The notes under the pieces were generated by a model that worked only from the letters and a program-made list of their open reading frames with translations, did no database searches and was not told the DNA's origin. From Opitutia bacterium (GTDB lineage: Bacteria; Verrucomicrobiota; Verrucomicrobiia; Opitutales; T3Sed10-336), in assembly GCA_003558065.1 (NCBI GenBank), contig PWMU01000039.1, positions 1 to 47,292 of the forward strand: a stretch of DNA of 47,292 nucleotides, written 5' to 3'. Below are positions 17,325-26,307 of this stretch, piece by piece; position 1 is the first letter of the stretch, and every line of letters starts with the position of its first letter. Made by a program: the position numbers and the translations under genes.

Positions 17325-18380
17325 TCAAACAATCAGGGTCTCGCCGAAACGAAGCGAAATAAAGTCCTCCTGCGAAAGGCCCTCCTCGTAGAGCACCTTT
17401 TTCAGGTAGATCGGGGGTTCGGCCAGCGGTTCATCGGTCAGGCGGAAGGTGCCCCAGTGCGACGCGATCGACTGGCGCGCCCGGACATCGAGGTGGATCC
17501 TGACCGCTTCCCGCGGGTCGACGTGCACGGGGTGCATGAACCAGCGGGGACTGTACGCCCCGATGGGTATCAACGCGCAGTCGATCGGCCCGTAATCCCG
17601 TCCGATCTCGGCAAAGAGCGGCGAATAGCCGGAATCCCCCGCGAAGTAAACCTTGCGCCCGGCGTACTCAATGATCCAGCCGCACCACAGGGTCCGGTTC
17701 CGGTCGAAAACCCCGCGCCCCGAGAAATGCTGGGCCGGCACGCAATGAATATTGAGACCGCCGAAGGGAAGAACATCGCCCCAGTCCGCCTCGTGACAGT
17801 TTTCAAAGCGCATGCGCTCAAACCAGCTGGTGATCCCGAGCGGGAAAAAGTAATGGGGTTTCGCTCCGAGGCGGCGGATAGTCGCGCGGTCGAGGTGGTC
17901 GTAGTGATCGTGACTGATCAACACCCCGTCTATGTCAGGAAGCTGATCAAACGGGACGCCCGGCGGGGCCATCCGCTTGAGGTTGGGAAGATAAACCGGC
18001 GAGCAGCATTCGCTGTAGATTGGATCGGTCAGGAGATTCCTGCCCCCGACCTGGATCAAAAAGGTCGCGTGACCGATCCAGGTGATCTGGAACCGGTCCT
18101 TTTTCGGCGGATTCCGGAGGCGCTCCTGGTTCGGCGAGACCGTGGACGCCTCGTAGTCGGGCACCTCGGAACTCGGCACCGCGGGCTCCTCCTTTCGACG
18201 CCCGAGGGCAAACTTCCACCGGAACAGATCCTTGAGGGTGCGGGGGCGAAGCGGGACGGTATTACGAGACGGGAGCCCGTTCTCCCCATTCCGCCCGAAA
18301 TCCGCGCCCGCTCCCCGCCGCGGCGAACCTGGGTTTCCGGCAGGACGGAAAATGGAACTCGTAGCTTCGTCGGCGTTCAT
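17325..18380 (-). CDS. Metallo-beta-lactamase-fold hydrolase (NAPE-PLD/UlaG-like)
   Basis: A 351-residue MBL-fold hydrolase from the ATG at 18380, which has an AAAGGA ribosome-binding sequence just upstream. The frame extends 56 codons further without conserved sequence. The core shows ITWIGHATFLIQVGG, the zinc motif SHDHYDHLD, the next ligand region VPAQHFSGRG, and YFAGDSGYSP with the bridging Asp. The C-terminal segment IASHWGTFRLTDEP is typical of NAPE-PLD-like phosphodiesterases. An N-terminal basic segment (LKDLFRWKFALGRR) resembles that seen in those relatives. The family includes phospholipid phosphodiesterases and sugar-lactone hydrolases (UlaG). The neighbouring sugar-isomerase-like gene would suit either a lactonase or a coincidence; I do not choose. 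Confidence 0.88.
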   Translation of the reverse strand: MNADEATSSIFRPAGNPGSPRRGAGADFGRNGENGLPSRNTVPLRPRTLKDLFRWKFALGRRKEEPAVPSSEVPDYEASTVSPNQERLRNPPKKDRFQITWIGHATFLIQVGGRNLLTDPIYSECCSPVYLPNLKRMAPPGVPFDQLPDIDGVLISHDHYDHLDRATIRRLGAKPHYFFPLGITSWFERMRFENCHEADWGDVLPFGGLNIHCVPAQHFSGRGVFDRNRTLWCGWIIEYAGRKVYFAGDSGYSPLFAEIGRDYGPIDCALIPIGAYSPRWFMHPVHVDPREAVRIHLDVRARQSIASHWGTFRLTDEPLAEPPIYLKKVLYEEGLSQEDFISLRFGETLIV

Positions 18381-18511
18381 ATTCCTTTGAGGTACATCAT
18401 TCAATGAGAGCGTCAAAAACTCAATCTTATTCCCGCGGAAGGAATACACACACGTACGAGACGCGACGCTTCCATTGACGCGCAGCGCCGGAAATTCCAC
18501 AAAGACTCCTG

Positions 18512-19381
18512 ATGAGAATGATTTTAGAAAGCTGCCGCCGGCTGACAATCGGCATCCTGATGACGATGGGGGTAGCCGGCCACGGCCTCGTCGCCGACGA
18601 GAATACGGGAGACGAAACGAACACCCTCGCCTTCCGCAACCTGCAGCGGCTCGTCCAGGAGGAGGAGCGGATCCTGAGTCACGCCAGGGAACCGGACGGC
18701 ACTTACGACATCGAGCAGGTGCAGCGCGGGTTCCAGGACCTGGTCCGCGAGTACGAAGTGTTCCTTGCCGACAACCCCGACTACGCCGCCGGTTATGTGG
18801 CCTACGGACTCATGCTCGATCGTGCCGGCGAGACGCGGATCGCCAGCCGGATGTTCATGAGGGCCGACGAGCTGGACCCGGAAATTCCCGTGGTCAAGAA
18901 TCAGCTCGGCAATTACATGGTCGAAAATGACCGCCCCGTTCACGCGCTCCCCTATTTTTTGACCGCGATCGAACTCGAACCGGAGGAAGCCCTCTACTAC
19001 TACCAGCTCGGCAACCTCCTGGCCGAGTACCGGGACGAGTTTCTCGGGCGCGGGATGTACGAGGCGGCGGTTCTCGACGAACAGCTGCAAAAAGCCTTCC
19101 GCAAGGCCCGTGAACTGACCCCGGACGAGATCGCCTACGCCTACCGTTACGCCGAATCGTACTACGACGTGGAGGATCCGGATTGGGACGCCGCTTTGGA
19201 GGCGTGGGACAGTCTTACCGGCCGCCTTCGACCGGGCGTCGAACTACAGACCATTTACCTTCAGCAAGCCAATGTTCACCTGCTCAACGACGACCCCGGG
19301 AAGGCAACCGAACTCTTGGAGAACGTAACCGAACCGGCATTGCAATCGAACAAAGAGCGCCTGCTGGAGCGGCTACCGTGA
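18512..19381 (+). CDS. Secreted tetratricopeptide-repeat protein
   Basis: A 289-residue protein starting at the ATG at 18512 with a signal peptide (RRLTIGILMTMGVAGHGLVA, cleavage near residue 28). The mature part consists of helical pairs of TPR type, for example NPDYAAGYVAYGLMLDRAGE, ELDPEIPVVKNQLGNYM and ELEPEEALYYYQLGNLLAEY, each carrying the small/large residue pattern of a TPR. About five repeats are visible, from residue 75 to 285. It presumably acts as a periplasmic protein-binding scaffold; no partner is indicated by neighbours. It is divergently transcribed from the metallo-hydrolase gene, with about 130 bp between the starts, and converges with the rhomboid gene with 22 bp between stops. 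Confidence 0.85.
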   Translation: MRMILESCRRLTIGILMTMGVAGHGLVADENTGDETNTLAFRNLQRLVQEEERILSHAREPDGTYDIEQVQRGFQDLVREYEVFLADNPDYAAGYVAYGLMLDRAGETRIASRMFMRADELDPEIPVVKNQLGNYMVENDRPVHALPYFLTAIELEPEEALYYYQLGNLLAEYRDEFLGRGMYEAAVLDEQLQKAFRKARELTPDEIAYAYRYAESYYDVEDPDWDAALEAWDSLTGRLRPGVELQTIYLQQANVHLLNDDPGKATELLENVTEPALQSNKERLLERLP

Positions 19382-19403
19382 GGGGGGGAACTGCGGTCAG
19401 CCG

Positions 19404-20255
19404 TCAACCCGCACCGAAAAAGACGGTCATCCAGGACCGGACGAAGGCCAGAACCAGAATCGCCAGCAGGGCCCACCCGAGGACCGGCGAAACCTTATCC
19501 CGATAGGTCCGGTTGGTTTTCACAAACGACCACAACGAAACGAGGGCCGCCCCGGTCAGGAAACCTCCCAGGTGCCCCCAATTGTCGATCCGGATGGCGG
19601 CGCCCATCAGGTTGACAAGAATGCCGAAGGCAAAGATCAGGACGGCCCACCGGATCAAAGTCTGCATCATTGCATCGTTCAAGTCACGCCCGGACAGGTA
19701 GCCGAGTACCAGGGAAGCCCCGAGCACCCCCATGATCGCGCCTGAAGCACCGGCAGCGACATTTCCCATCAAAGCTGTCAGAAATGCGCCGCCCGCCCCC
19801 GAAAGAACAAAAATCGACCAGAACGTCGATCGACTCACCGACCGTTCGAGGAGGGGCCCGAGGATCGACAGCACGTACATGTTGAACCCCAGGTGAATCA
19901 GACCGATATGCGAAAAGACCGACGTGAAAAGCCCCCACCAATACCCTTCGCTGAAAACGAACGGGCCCGTGAGACCCATCAGTAACAGGATCTCGGAGGG
20001 CGGGGCCAGGAGTGCCTGCACCAGTCCCTGTATTCCGAAAAAGAAGCCGCTCAACAGCATGGTCACCAGAAAGAGGGCGCAACACGCCCCCATGATGATG
20101 TGCGTCACCGAGGTGTTCGGGTCGGACAGTTTCCGCATCCACGAGCGCACGTAGCCGGCCGGCGAGCCGCGGCGGGCGCCGCAATACGGGCACTCGTCCG
20201 CGGTGCCCATGAGTTTTCCGCAGTTGCGGCAGAGACTGGGAGCGTTTTGAGCCAT
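19404..20255 (-). CDS. Rhomboid family intramembrane serine protease with N-terminal zinc ribbon
   Basis: A 283-residue membrane protease. The N-terminus carries a four-cysteine zinc ribbon (CRNCGKLMGTADECPYCG, Cys9-Cys25). Six to seven membrane helices follow. The catalytic serine is Ser171 in the GASG motif (AAGASGAIMG) and the catalytic histidine is His228 in DNWGHLGGF. The conserved HLGFN motif (His121, Asn125) forms the oxyanion region. All residues needed for activity are present. The start is an ATG at 20255. Zinc-ribbon rhomboids of this type are common in Verrucomicrobiota and Planctomycetota (from memory). The substrate is unknown. It is 185 bp downstream of the VTT gene and may be transcribed separately. 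Confidence 0.93.
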   Translation of the reverse strand: MAQNAPSLCRNCGKLMGTADECPYCGARRGSPAGYVRSWMRKLSDPNTSVTHIIMGACCALFLVTMLLSGFFFGIQGLVQALLAPPSEILLLMGLTGPFVFSEGYWWGLFTSVFSHIGLIHLGFNMYVLSILGPLLERSVSRSTFWSIFVLSGAGGAFLTALMGNVAAGASGAIMGVLGASLVLGYLSGRDLNDAMMQTLIRWAVLIFAFGILVNLMGAAIRIDNWGHLGGFLTGAALVSLWSFVKTNRTYRDKVSPVLGWALLAILVLAFVRSWMTVFFGAG

Positions 20256-20440
20256 CGTTGATTTATCCTAACTTGCATTCATGTGTTCCACTTCCGTGCG
20301 GGAGCGGGTTCACCCCGTGATCCCCCGGTTTTCCCTCGTGCAGGACCAGTCGCAACTGTCGTCCTTCCCGGTGCCGGTTCCCCTGCTTCAGGATCCGTTT
20401 TCCCCGGAAAACTCGCACCCGGGAGCGGGAAAGACAAGCC

Positions 20441-21157
20441 TCAGAACTCCCCACCCTTTTCCTCCACAGGGCCTTCCCCGGCCCGGCGCACCTTTCGCCT
20501 GAGGAGGTACTCCCGGAGCATCCGGATGCCGATCATCAGTACCACCAGGATACCGACTCCGACGATCGCCTGCCCGGTATTTCCCTCCAGGAGGGAATCA
20601 CCGAGCACGATGATCCCGATGCCGTACCCCACCGAAGTGGGCAGGGAAATGAGAAAAAAGATACCGAAGGGAATCCCCGCCAGGCCAAGGATGTAGGTTT
20701 TTAGAAAATTCGGGGGGCCGGGCGTGATCTTGATCAGCAGGGTCACCCTCACGAAATGCTCCTTCTTCACCTGCGGAATACTGTACTTGGTCTTCGCGAT
20801 GAGTTTTTCGAGGAAACCTCGCAGGTAGCGCCTGGAAAGCCAGTAACAGAAAGCCAGGTTGATTCCCTGGGCGATGAACGACCCGAGAATGCTCACCCAC
20901 ACCCCGAAGGCCGCTCCCGCCAGGAGGAAAAACGGCGTGGTGGGAAACCCGATGGCGGGAAGCAACGTCAGGGCGATAAAGAACGGGATTGGCCCGAGGT
21001 CGCGCACCCGGTACAGGAAATCCTCGAAATCCCAGTCGATACCGACGAAATAAACAAACAAGCCCGCCAGGACGACCAGGCAGAGCACCACGTACCTCAC
21101 CGGAAGGGAGATGCGGGCAAAGAAGGGAAAACGGAAGCGGGGTCTCGCGGGTTCCAT
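20441..21157 (-). CDS. VTT-domain membrane protein (TVP38/TMEM64 family)
   Basis: A 238-residue inner-membrane protein of the VTT/SNARE-associated (DedA-related, TVP38/TMEM64) family, whose members are thought to move lipids across membranes. Helices are visible at about 20-40, 55-90, 95-115, 145-185 and 195-215. Family motifs include the re-entrant LTLLPAIGFPTTPFFLLAGA and KITPGPPNFLKTYILG, the second containing the conserved Pro/Gly turn. The charged C-terminal tail (about 215-238) is cytoplasmic by the positive-inside rule. It begins 31 bp after the argD stop on the same strand, so it is probably read with argB-argD, though no functional link to arginine synthesis is known. Confidence 0.88.
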   Translation of the reverse strand: MEPARPRFRFPFFARISLPVRYVVLCLVVLAGLFVYFVGIDWDFEDFLYRVRDLGPIPFFIALTLLPAIGFPTTPFFLLAGAAFGVWVSILGSFIAQGINLAFCYWLSRRYLRGFLEKLIAKTKYSIPQVKKEHFVRVTLLIKITPGPPNFLKTYILGLAGIPFGIFFLISLPTSVGYGIGIIVLGDSLLEGNTGQAIVGVGILVVLMIGIRMLREYLLRRKVRRAGEGPVEEKGGEF

Positions 21158-21188
21158 AACAACGGGAATTCAGACACGAAACCCCGAA

Positions 21189-22400
21189 TCACTCGGGATC
21201 CGCCAGGGCGGCGCGGAAAATCTCCACCGAGCGGGAAAGATCGTCCTTCCCGGCGATCAACGGCGGCAACAGGCGGATCACATTGCCGGAGGCGGGAACC
21301 GCCAGCATCCCGTGCCGGCGCAACGCCGCCACCATCGGCGCGGCGTCGGTCGCCAATTGAACGCCGACCATGTAGCCCTCGCCGCGGACCGAAAGGACGG
21401 TATCCGGAAACGCCTCCTTCATCGCGTTCAGTTCCTTCATCCAGCCCGGAGTATTTTCCCTGACGTTCTCCATCAGCCGGTCCCGCTCGATGACGTAGAG
21501 CGTCGCCAGGCCCGCCGCGCAGGCCAGCGGGGTTCCGCCGAAAGTCGTCCCGTGGGAACCGGGAGTAAACAGGTCGGCAAAATCCTCGTGCACCCAGACC
21601 GCCCCGATCGGAAACCCGCTGCCGAGCCCCTTGGCCATGCCGACCGCGTCCGGCCGAATGGCGGCTTTTTCGTAGGCGAAAAACCGGCCGGTTCGGCCCA
21701 TGCCGCACTGAACTTCGTCGAGGAGCATCAAAACCCCCTTCCGGTCGCAGAGCTCGCGGATGCCTTTGAGGAATTCGGGGGTGCAGGAATGAATACCGCC
21801 CTCTCCCTGTATGGACTCCAGGAATACAGCGGATGTCTCCTCGTCGACCAGGCGCTCGAAACTCTCCAGGTCGTTGAGCTTGCCGAACGAAAAGCCGGGC
21901 ACCAGGGGAGCGTAGCCCTTGCGGATCTTCTCCTGGCCGGTCGCGCTCATGCCGCCGAACGTGCGCCCGTGAAAACCGTTCTCGGCGGTCACCACCTTGT
22001 AGCACTTACCCTCTTCCCCGGCTTTCCGGTTTCCGTGGAGACGCGAGAGCTTGATCAATGCCTCGTTGGCTTCCGCGCCGCTGTTGCAGAAAAACACTCT
22101 CCCCGGCCCGCACTTGCCGGCCAGGGTTTTGGCCAGGCGGCCCTGGTTGCGGGTACGGTAAAGATTGCTCACGTGGGTCAACCGGTGAATCTGCTCGCGC
22201 ACCGCCGCCACCCACGCGGGATGGGCATGACCGAGGGCGCTCACGGCGATCCCCGAACCGAAGTCGAGGTAGCGCGTTCCCTCGTCGTCCCAGACGTAAA
22301 CGCCGTCCCCGCGCACCAGGGTGAGCGGCGCCTTGCCGTAATTCCGGAGCACATACTGATCGTAGAGCTCCTCGGTATTCTCATGATGGGTGTCGTGCAT
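21189..22400 (-). CDS. argD: Acetylornithine aminotransferase
   Basis: A 403-residue class-III PLP aminotransferase that converts N-acetylglutamate semialdehyde to N-acetylornithine in arginine synthesis. The pyridoxal-phosphate lysine is Lys257 in MAKGLGSGFPIG; LLDEVQCGMGRTG holds the cofactor-binding Asp. Other typical segments are CNSGAEANEAL, ENGFHGRTFGG and GSHGTTFGGTPLAC. Length and motifs are normal. It starts 11 bp after the argB stop, and the pair is clearly one transcription unit. ArgD is told from related ornithine or GABA aminotransferases partly by this operon context. Confidence 0.95.
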   Translation of the reverse strand: MHDTHHENTEELYDQYVLRNYGKAPLTLVRGDGVYVWDDEGTRYLDFGSGIAVSALGHAHPAWVAAVREQIHRLTHVSNLYRTRNQGRLAKTLAGKCGPGRVFFCNSGAEANEALIKLSRLHGNRKAGEEGKCYKVVTAENGFHGRTFGGMSATGQEKIRKGYAPLVPGFSFGKLNDLESFERLVDEETSAVFLESIQGEGGIHSCTPEFLKGIRELCDRKGVLMLLDEVQCGMGRTGRFFAYEKAAIRPDAVGMAKGLGSGFPIGAVWVHEDFADLFTPGSHGTTFGGTPLACAAGLATLYVIERDRLMENVRENTPGWMKELNAMKEAFPDTVLSVRGEGYMVGVQLATDAAPMVAALRRHGMLAVPASGNVIRLLPPLIAGKDDLSRSVEIFRAALADPE

Positions 22401-22411
22401 GGTCGCTCTGA

Positions 22412-23311
22412 TTACCTGTGTACAATTTCGGTCCCTACGCCTTTATCGGTGAAAATTTCCAGGAGGAGACTGTGCGGCATCCGTCCGTCGATGAAGTGAA
22501 CGCGCTGGACCCCTTCGCCGAGGGCACGGACGGCCGCGTTGACCTTCGGCCGCATGCCTTTGCCTATGGTTCCCTTCTGTTTCAAGGCCTCCACTTCGTC
22601 GACATGAAGGGTGGAAATGAGCGAAGACGCATTCCCGGGATCCGAGAGGAGTCCGGGTACGTCACTCATGAACACCAGGCGGCGGGCTCTCAGGGACCCG
22701 GCCACGCGGGCTGCGGCCAGGTCGGCATTCACGTTGTAAAACTGCCCCGTGTCGTCGGTGGCCAGCGGAGAAATCACGGGAATCCGATTCGCATCCAGGG
22801 CCTTCTTGATGAGCTTGATCTTGACCTCGGTCACTTCGCCGACGAACCCGAGATCGACCGCCCGGCCCTGGTCGTCTTCGACAAGCTTGCGGCAAAGCAT
22901 GAGCGACTGACCCGGGATGCCGCTGGGAGCTCCCTTTTGGGCCCGGATCATTTCGCAGATGTCGAAGTTGACGACGTCGTTGAGTGTTTTCGCGACTACG
23001 CCGATCGTATTCCGGTCGGTCACGCGAAGGCCATTGTTGAAGGTCGGTTCGAGCCCGGCGGTTTCCATCGCCCGGGAGATCGCTTTGCCGCCGCCGTGAA
23101 CAACAACGACGTGAATCCCGACCGCCGCCAGGAAGACGATATCCACAGCCAGGCGCGCGCGAACCTCAGGGTCCGGATCATCCATGAAACTCCCCCCGTA
23201 TTTGACGACGAAAGTCGAACCCTTGAATCGCTGGATATAAGGGAGGGCTTCGAGCAGAACGCGCGCCTTGGCAATCAATTCTTCTACGTCTATTTCCGGC
23301 TGCTTCGACAT
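22412..23311 (-). CDS. argB: Acetylglutamate kinase
   Basis: A 299-residue amino-acid kinase that phosphorylates N-acetylglutamate, the second step of arginine synthesis. Motifs are [12 protein letters not shown] (phosphate-binding Lys and Gly-Gly), [34 protein letters not shown] and FMSDVPGLL. The C-terminal segment [12 protein letters not shown] is typical of the arginine-responsive type. I start at the ATG at 23311; the frame is open for 74 more codons upstream without any kinase homology. Its upstream neighbour is not argJ, as expected in this arrangement, but an inverted block of broken cyd genes. argB-argD must therefore use a promoter within about 23312-23650 or later. Confidence 0.95.
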   Translation of the reverse strand: MSKQPEIDVEELIAKARVLLEALPYIQRFKGSTFVVKYGGSFMDDPDPEVRARLAVDIVFLAAVGIHVVVVHGGGKAISRAMETAGLEPTFNNGLRVTDRNTIGVVAKTLNDVVNFDICEMIRAQKGAPSGIPGQSLMLCRKLVEDDQGRAVDLGFVGEVTEVKIKLIKKALDANRIPVISPLATDDTGQFYNVNADLAAARVAGSLRARRLVFMSDVPGLLSDPGNASSLISTLHVDEVEALKQKGTIGKGMRPKVNAAVRALGEGVQRVHFIDGRMPHSLLLEIFTDKGVGTEIVHR

Positions 23312-23650
23312 GTTAAAAAAGCGGTAACCTAACCAAACGGTCACCGGCCTGCGAGGAGAAAAATCGACGGGAAACCGGGGCCCCACGTTCTTGTCCCGGG
23401 AATTCCCTGAACCGCACGAAGAGGGGAAAAATCCGAGATCTTCGATTTTCAATTTCAAATGCTTTGTCATGCGGCACTCGGAAGCCAAATGGAAAGGCTC
23501 CGTCCGGGGCCCAGAGGGAGTCACCCGGGGCACCGGCCGGGTTCCCGGGGCGTTAAGGATCGTTAATGCCGAAAATGCCTCGCTCTACCATCCCCGCCGT
23601 TCCGGAACGATTGCTTTGACATGGTCGGAACGGGGAAAACAATTCTCTTG
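23312..23650. other. Junction between argB and the broken cyd block
   Basis: No gene of its own is seen. The argB frame remains open to 23533 on the minus strand but without homology. On the plus strand the CydA-type sequence begins abruptly near 23645-23651, so the break that removed the front of cydA lies about here. This stretch must also hold the argB promoter if argB-argD is still expressed; an AT-richer patch at 23430-23470 is the only candidate, without clear hexamers. Confidence 0.4.
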
Positions 23651-24264
23651 ATGGAGGGGCTGTGGGAAACGGAGGAGCCGCCAGCTTCTCCCTGTTTGCC
23701 TTGATCGACCGCGAAAACCAAACCAGCCGGCGCGAAATCCGCGTTCCGTATCTGTTGAGTGTGCTTGCTTACAACGACACCACCAGCGCGGTCGAAGGCA
23801 TGCGCGAGCTCCGGAAGAAAAGTGAAGAGGCCTACGGCGAAGGCGATTACATTCCGCCGGTAGCGGTTGTGTACTGGAGTTTTCGTGTCATGGTCGGGCT
23901 CGGGTTCGTATTCATTTTCTTTTCCTTCTGGGGGCTCTGGCTCTGGTGGCGCGGACGGCTGCCCCAGTGCCTGCCGTTTCACCGGGTCGCCCTGAGTATG
24001 ATACTGCTTCCTGTTTTCGCCAATACCGCCGGATGGATCGTCACGGAAATGGGACGCCAACCCTGGGTGGTTTACGGATTGCTCAAGACAACCGACGGCA
24101 TCTCCCCGATCGTGGGATCCACAACCATCTGGATCAGCATGATCGGCTTTACCGTAATCTACGGCGTCCTCGCCGCCGCGGGCGCCTATCTCATTCACCG
24201 GCTCGGCCACCCAGATGCACACCTCGCCGGGGAGGGCGGTCAGAGCGGCGATCACGCGTATTGA
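23651..24264 (+). pseudogene. cydA: Cytochrome bd oxidase subunit I, C-terminal fragment with frameshift
   Basis: Only about the last 200 of an expected 450-520 residues are present. The sequence first appears in one frame at 23651 (MEGLWETE), then continues in another frame from about 23670 (GASFSLFALIDREN). One missing base in acggaggagccgcc explains the switch. After this it reads cleanly to 24264 with YWSFRVMVGLG (containing the Met that binds low-spin heme in the E. coli enzyme), three membrane helices, and the conserved GRQPWVVYG. The N-terminal half, with the two heme-ligand histidines and most of the quinol loop, is gone. The downstream ORF alone (from a GTG at 23662) cannot make a working oxidase subunit. 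This is a decayed gene unless the assembly is wrong. Confidence 0.85.
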
Positions 24265-24292
24265 AGCTTCCGGTACGATTCTCCTCGCAACC

Positions 24293-24842
24293 ATGGACTA
24301 CGCTGTTATCTGGTTTGTACTCATCGCCGTTCTCTTTACGGGATATTTCTTTCTCGAAGGATTCGATTTCGGGGTAGGCATCCTCGGGCCGTTCCTCTCG
24401 AAGGACGAAACCGACCGCCGGGTTTGTACCACCACGATCGGCCCGTTCTGGGACGCCAATGAAGTCTGGTTGATGGGAGGCGGTCATATTCGAGGAAATG
24501 GGTGTTATTCCGGGCACCCTGGCCACCATTCCCATCGTCTGCTACGCGGCCGCCCTGCCGCTGGTGATCGCGGGCAAATGCGGTTCCGCCTTCGTCATGA
24601 TCGGCACGACCATCATCGCCGGAACGGCGGTGGCCTTCAAAGGTCTTTTCCCGTTGGTGATGCCCTCGAACCTGAACCCCGATTGGAGCCTCACCGTCGC
24701 CAACGCGTCCTCGAGCGATCTGACATTGAAGGTCATGTTTTTCATTTCCCTGGTTTTCCTGCCGATCGTTTTGCTCTACCAGGGTTGGAGCTACTGGGTG
24801 TTTCGCGAAAGGGTGACCCGGAAAGCGATCCCGGGCTCCTGA
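24293..24842 (+). pseudogene. cydB: Cytochrome bd oxidase subunit II with internal deletion and frameshift
   Basis: The start is normal: an ATG at 24293, 28 bp after the cydA fragment, then VIWFVLIAVLFTGYFFLEG, FDFGVGILGPFLSKD and GPFWDANEVWLMGGG. At about 24475-24490 the sequence jumps to the C-terminal part in another frame: MGVIPGTLATIPIVCYA, FKGLFPLVMPSNLNP, NASSSDLTLKVMFF and YQGWSYWVFRERV, ending at 24842. CydB proteins are usually about 340-380 residues; only about 180 codons remain, so some 160-190 codons of the middle are missing and the frame is broken. The helices lost would abolish assembly with CydA. Both flanking parts are well preserved, which points to a recent event. Confidence 0.88.
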
Positions 24843-24864
24843 GGACGTCAAAGAGGGAGTCTCA

Positions 24865-26274
24865 TTGGCCGCACACGCGCAACGGGCAAACGCCTCCACA
24901 GCGGGACATTCGGCGGCGTCGAAGGCGCGACGCGCCCTGACACGGCGTGCGTTCCGCGAAGAGCGGGGCGCCCTCATCAGCGTGCCACTCGCCTTTTTTC
25001 TGGCACCGGTCTTCGGCTTCGTGCTCGCCGGCGCCTTTTTCCTACTCGGCGTCCTGTTCCCCCTGGGCATCCTGCGCGCCGCCGGAAACCAGGGGCCCCG
25101 CCGCCTGATCAACCAGGGCCGCCTGCGCTGGCGGGCGGAAGCGTGGTGGACCGGATGGGAGGAACTGAAGCTTCTCGGATGCGAACCGGCCTTCCGCCGG
25201 GACATTCGCGAACGCCTCGCCGGGTTGGAACGCATTGGAACCCGTCAGGCCCGGCAGTTCGGCTGGGAAGACTCCGTGTCCCAGGCCGTGGCGGCGGCCA
25301 CCCAATGGAGCCTGGTTTTCGCGCTCGCTCCGCTTGCCGCCGGGGGAGTGTGGTCTCCGCCCCTGCTCGGGGCGGCACTGCTGGGAGGAATCGCCTCACT
25401 CGAGGCATTCCAGTCGCTCGGGACGGCCGCGCTGCGCGCACGAGAACTGCGGGCCGCAAACCGGAGGGTCGGACCGGCCGGATGGCAGACCCTGGGAGTG
25501 ACCGGCGGCGAAGCCGCCCGCTCCGGCGGAGTCCCTTCAGTGAAGGGCTGGTTGGTCCTGGAGAAATTCGGCGCCGGCTACGAACGGGCACGTCCCGTCC
25601 TTCATCCCCTCACGACGAATTTTTCCCCGGCAGGCCTTACCTTCATCATCGGCCCGAGCGGCAGCCGCAAAAGCACTTTCTTTCGAGCCCTCTTGCGTCA
25701 AACGGCGTGGACTTCCGGAACCTGCCGATTCGGCGACCGCGACACGGAAACGTGGCCGGACCGCCATGTCCCGGCGCAGTTCAGCGCGGCCCGCCAGGGC
25801 GGTTGCTGGTTCCACGAATCGCTTCGGACCAATTTCCACAATGCGAACGCATCGCTGTCCGATCCGGATATGGAAGAGGAACTGGAGAGGCTCGGGCTGG
25901 CGGAGCGTATCCGGAATGCCCCGGGCGGACTGGATGCCTGTTTCGGGGAAAACGGCAGCGAACTTTCCGGCGGTGAAAAGCAGCGGCTGATCCTGCTGCG
26001 TGCCCTTCTCCGTCCCGCGCCGTTCGTGCTCGTTGACGAGCCGACCGATGGACTCGATCTCTTTCATTCCGAAACGGTGTGGAAACGCCTCCGCCGGGAA
26101 GCGAACAGGCGCGGCGTTTTGGTTGCAACCCACGACTTCACTGCTATCCGGCCCGAAGACCCCGTCCTCTTTTTTCAACAGGGACACCTCGCCGAAAGCG
26201 GAACCTGTCGAGTCCTGCAGCACGGAGACGGCCTCTTCGCCCGGTGGTGCGGCTACGTGCGGGATCTGGTTTGA
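24865..26274 (+). pseudogene. CydC-like ABC exporter subunit, N-terminally truncated, Walker A altered
   Basis: An open frame of 469 codons with the layout of the thiol-exporting ABC subunit CydC, needed for cytochrome bd assembly. The membrane part starts around the third helix (LISVPLAFFLAPVFGFVLAG); normal proteins of 550-590 residues have about 120 more residues in front. The ATPase domain (about 230-469) has signature ELSGGEKQR, Walker B FVLVDEPTDGLD and H-loop VATHD. The Walker A is GPSGSRKST, with Arg268 in place of the invariant Gly (codon cgc instead of ggc). A GGAG sits before the TTG at 24865, so a shortened protein might be made, but activity is doubtful. cydD, its usual partner, is absent. 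Together with the broken cydA and cydB next to it, I read this as decay. Confidence 0.75.
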
Positions 26275-26307
26275 AGGGATCTCTCTCCGCCGTCACAAGA
26301 ACGCCGG

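Noticed and set aside
20397-20412. Short inverted repeat gttttcc/ggaaaac downstream of the VTT gene as a terminator
   Set aside because: The two arms are separated by only two bases and no T-run follows on the minus strand.
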